64,000 bases of DNA from Actinomycetota bacterium (GTDB taxonomy: Bacteria > Actinomycetota > Actinomycetes > Propionibacteriales > Propionibacteriaceae), in NCBI GenBank assembly GCA_020161755.1, contig JAIUOS010000001.1:122633-186632 (forward strand), written 5' to 3'. Under the pieces are notes generated by a model, which saw only the letters and a program-made list of their open reading frames with translations, was not told the origin of the DNA and did no database searches. This document shows positions 62,601-64,000 of this stretch, one piece after another; position 1 is the stretch's first letter; every line of letters starts with the position of its first letter. A program made the translations under genes and the position numbers.

Positions 62601-63403
62601 TGCAGATCTGCTGCTCAAGCCCGATGGTTCCGGGCGCATCCCTCACGGAGAAGGCCGAGCGGCTCCGTGGCTGGGGCTACGACGCCATCGCCGTGTTCCA
62701 GCCGCAGGACGAGTGGACCGAGGAGGTCCATCGCGAACTTGTCGCCCTGGAGTCACGGACGGGCGTCCGCCCGGTTGAGTTCGTGCTGACGTCGGAGATC
62801 TACGGGCACGCGATGTCGACCGATGACGGACTCCGGGAGGCCTGCCGCGAGATGTACACCCAGGCCGTCGACGTGTGCGCCGAACTCGGGCTCGTGACCG
62901 AGATCGAGTTCGAGTACCGCCCGCAGGACCCCATGCCGCTCTTCGACCCCTACCAGCAGCTGACCTCCGACCAGGAGCAGCAGTTCATCGAGTTCTATCT
63001 GGAACTGCTCGGCCGCGCCGAGGGGTCCGCCGCATCCGTGCTGCTCGAACCGCTCAACCGCTACGAGAGCCGCTACCTCAACTCGGTCGCGGACAACCTC
63101 AGAGTCATCGCTCAGGTCGACCACCCCAACGCCGGCCTGCTTCCGGACACGTTCCACATGTCGATTGAGGAGGCGAACATTCCTGCGGCACTCAGGCAGG
63201 CCGGGGGCCAGGTGCGCCACGTCCACCTGGGCGAGAACAACCGGCTGCTGCCCGGCCTGGGCGCGCTCGACTGGGAGGCGATCTTCGGTGCCCTCAAGGA
63301 CATCGACTACCGAGGCGCCGTGAACCTGGAGTGCTCGACGAGCGGCGACCCCGACCGGACCCTGCCCGACACGGCCCGGGCCCTCCGCGAACTGTGCGGC
63401 TGA
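62600..63403 (+). CDS. Sugar-phosphate isomerase/epimerase (xylose-isomerase-like TIM barrel)
   Basis: TIM-barrel protein of 267 aa in the AP-endonuclease-2/xylose-isomerase-like group. Metal ligands are suggested by LLEPLNRYE, DTFHMSIEE, HVHLGENNR and LECSTSGD. Such enzymes isomerise or epimerise keto sugars or their phosphates. ATG 62600 overlaps the FGGY kinase stop; a GTG three bases upstream is possible. Encoded between the kinase and an importer. Confidence 0.84.
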   Translation: MQICCSSPMVPGASLTEKAERLRGWGYDAIAVFQPQDEWTEEVHRELVALESRTGVRPVEFVLTSEIYGHAMSTDDGLREACREMYTQAVDVCAELGLVTEIEFEYRPQDPMPLFDPYQQLTSDQEQQFIEFYLELLGRAEGSAASVLLEPLNRYESRYLNSVADNLRVIAQVDHPNAGLLPDTFHMSIEEANIPAALRQAGGQVRHVHLGENNRLLPGLGALDWEAIFGALKDIDYRGAVNLECSTSGDPDRTLPDTARALRELCG

Positions 63404-63460
63404 CCAATCAAAGAGCCGCGGACAAGAACAACCACTGAACGTCTGAACAGGAGTAAGGCA

Positions 63461-64000
63461 ATGATGCGCAAGTCAGTACTCGCCCTTTCAGCCGCTGCGA
63501 CAGCGCTGGCTCTCGCCCTGACCGGGTGCTCGACGGCCACCACCACAGGTGGGCAGGACGAAGTGGGACCGAATGGGTGGTCCCGGAAGTTCGCCGGCAC
63601 GCAACTGAACGTGATCGCGGAGGCGACCGCCAACAGCGGAATCCTGGAGAAGCTCCTCCCGGAGTTCGAGTCGGAGACCGGGATCCACGTGACCCTCGAG
63701 CAGGCGCCCTACGACAGCCTGGTGCAGAAGGCCGTGCTCGACTTCACGACGAAGAAGGGCAACTACGACGTCCTGTCCATCCCGTACGAGTACCTCGGCA
63801 GCTTTGCGGAGAACAGCTACATCATGCCGATCGACAGCTATCTGGCCACTTCGCCGGTGAAGACCGGCAGTGACTTCTCGACCAGCGACATCCTGCCGAA
63901 CCTCTGGGAGCCGTCCTCGAAGTGGAAGGACAAGTACTACGGGATGCCGTCCAACAGCGCCATGATGATGATGCTGTACCGGAAGGACCTGTTCGAGGAC
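63461..64000 (+). CDS. ABC transporter substrate-binding lipoprotein, 3' end missing
   Basis: The frame is open from ATG 63461 to the window end (180 codons). The signal ends ALALALTGC, placing the lipidated Cys at residue 23, followed by a Thr-rich linker. The mature start QLNVIAEATANSG and the segment KGNYDVLSIPYEYLG fit an SBP family 1 protein and resemble the SBP at 53999. CAGGAG lies upstream of the ATG. Permease genes are expected beyond the window edge. Confidence 0.85.
   Translation, partial: MMRKSVLALSAAATALALALTGCSTATTTGGQDEVGPNGWSRKFAGTQLNVIAEATANSGILEKLLPEFESETGIHVTLEQAPYDSLVQKAVLDFTTKKGNYDVLSIPYEYLGSFAENSYIMPIDSYLATSPVKTGSDFSTSDILPNLWEPSSKWKDKYYGMPSNSAMMMMLYRKDLFED

Overview
The window is 64 kb of very GC-rich DNA. 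GTG and TTG starts are frequent, stop and start codons overlap as ATGA or GTGA throughout, lipoproteins are common, and sugar ABC importers have no ATPase gene beside them. These traits point to a high-GC Gram-positive bacterium (Actinomycetota). A Propionibacteriaceae or related soil/sediment actinobacterium would fit, but the sequence does not settle the family. No rRNA, tRNA, CRISPR array, transposase, phage gene or replication origin was seen. The region reads as a carbohydrate-use island: a chain of self-contained sugar modules, nearly every one with its own regulator.

Layout. (1) 1-2600: 3' part of a large FtsX/MacB-type ABC permease, then about 800 bases of non-coding DNA with a composite inverted repeat. 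(2) 3401-9970: sugar ABC importer (binding lipoprotein and two permeases), cytoplasmic GH95 fucosidase-like enzyme and convergent LacI regulator. A GTTATCGATAAC-type operator lies at both ends. (3) 9971-12619: decaying copies of a lipoprotein gene, two copies of a 77-bp palindromic repeat, a 54-bp palindrome, an intact lipoprotein and a secreted metzincin protease. (4) 12871-20039: alpha-glucan module with two GH13 enzymes, importer and LacI regulator. (5) 20080-25642: PTS module with PRD/EIIA activator, IIB, IIC, IIA and a GH1 6-phospho-glycosidase whose usual acid/base Glu is Gln. (6) 25687-38007: GntR regulator and an 11-gene operon (importer, RraA-like, DUF4432, GH38-like DUF5054 protein, SDR, mannonate dehydratase, lactonase, KDPG aldolase, KDG kinase). 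This looks like an oxidative sugar to aldonate to KDG to KDPG route. (7) 38155-46309: LacI regulator, PfkB kinase, a complete ECF transporter (S, T, A, A'), BtpA/SgcQ protein, GATase1-like protein, M24 metallo-enzyme and HAD phosphatase. No pathway known to me matches this set. (8) 46325-49096: pantothenate genes panB, panD, panC and a DUF2520 dehydrogenase. (9) 49431-57793: two paralogous DeoR regulators bracketing a HAD phosphatase, a glycerol-1-phosphate-dehydrogenase-like enzyme, a SIS isomerase, a ROK kinase and an importer. (10) 57810-64000: DeoR regulator with a triosephosphate-isomerase-like enzyme, an SDR and a small protein, divergent from YjbQ, an FGGY kinase, a sugar isomerase/epimerase and the start of another importer (cut by the window end).

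Together the cell imports several oligosaccharides or sugar derivatives intact. The ABC importers probably share one ATPase encoded elsewhere (MsiK type), while PTS and ECF systems serve other substrates. The products are cleaved in the cytoplasm and feed into glycolysis or KDPG. The modules most worth study are the ECF/kinase/BtpA operon, the GH38-like/mannonate operon, the GH1 enzyme lacking its acid/base Glu, and the TPI-like/FGGY module. Function calls are family-level recognition from the translated sequence; substrates are inference.
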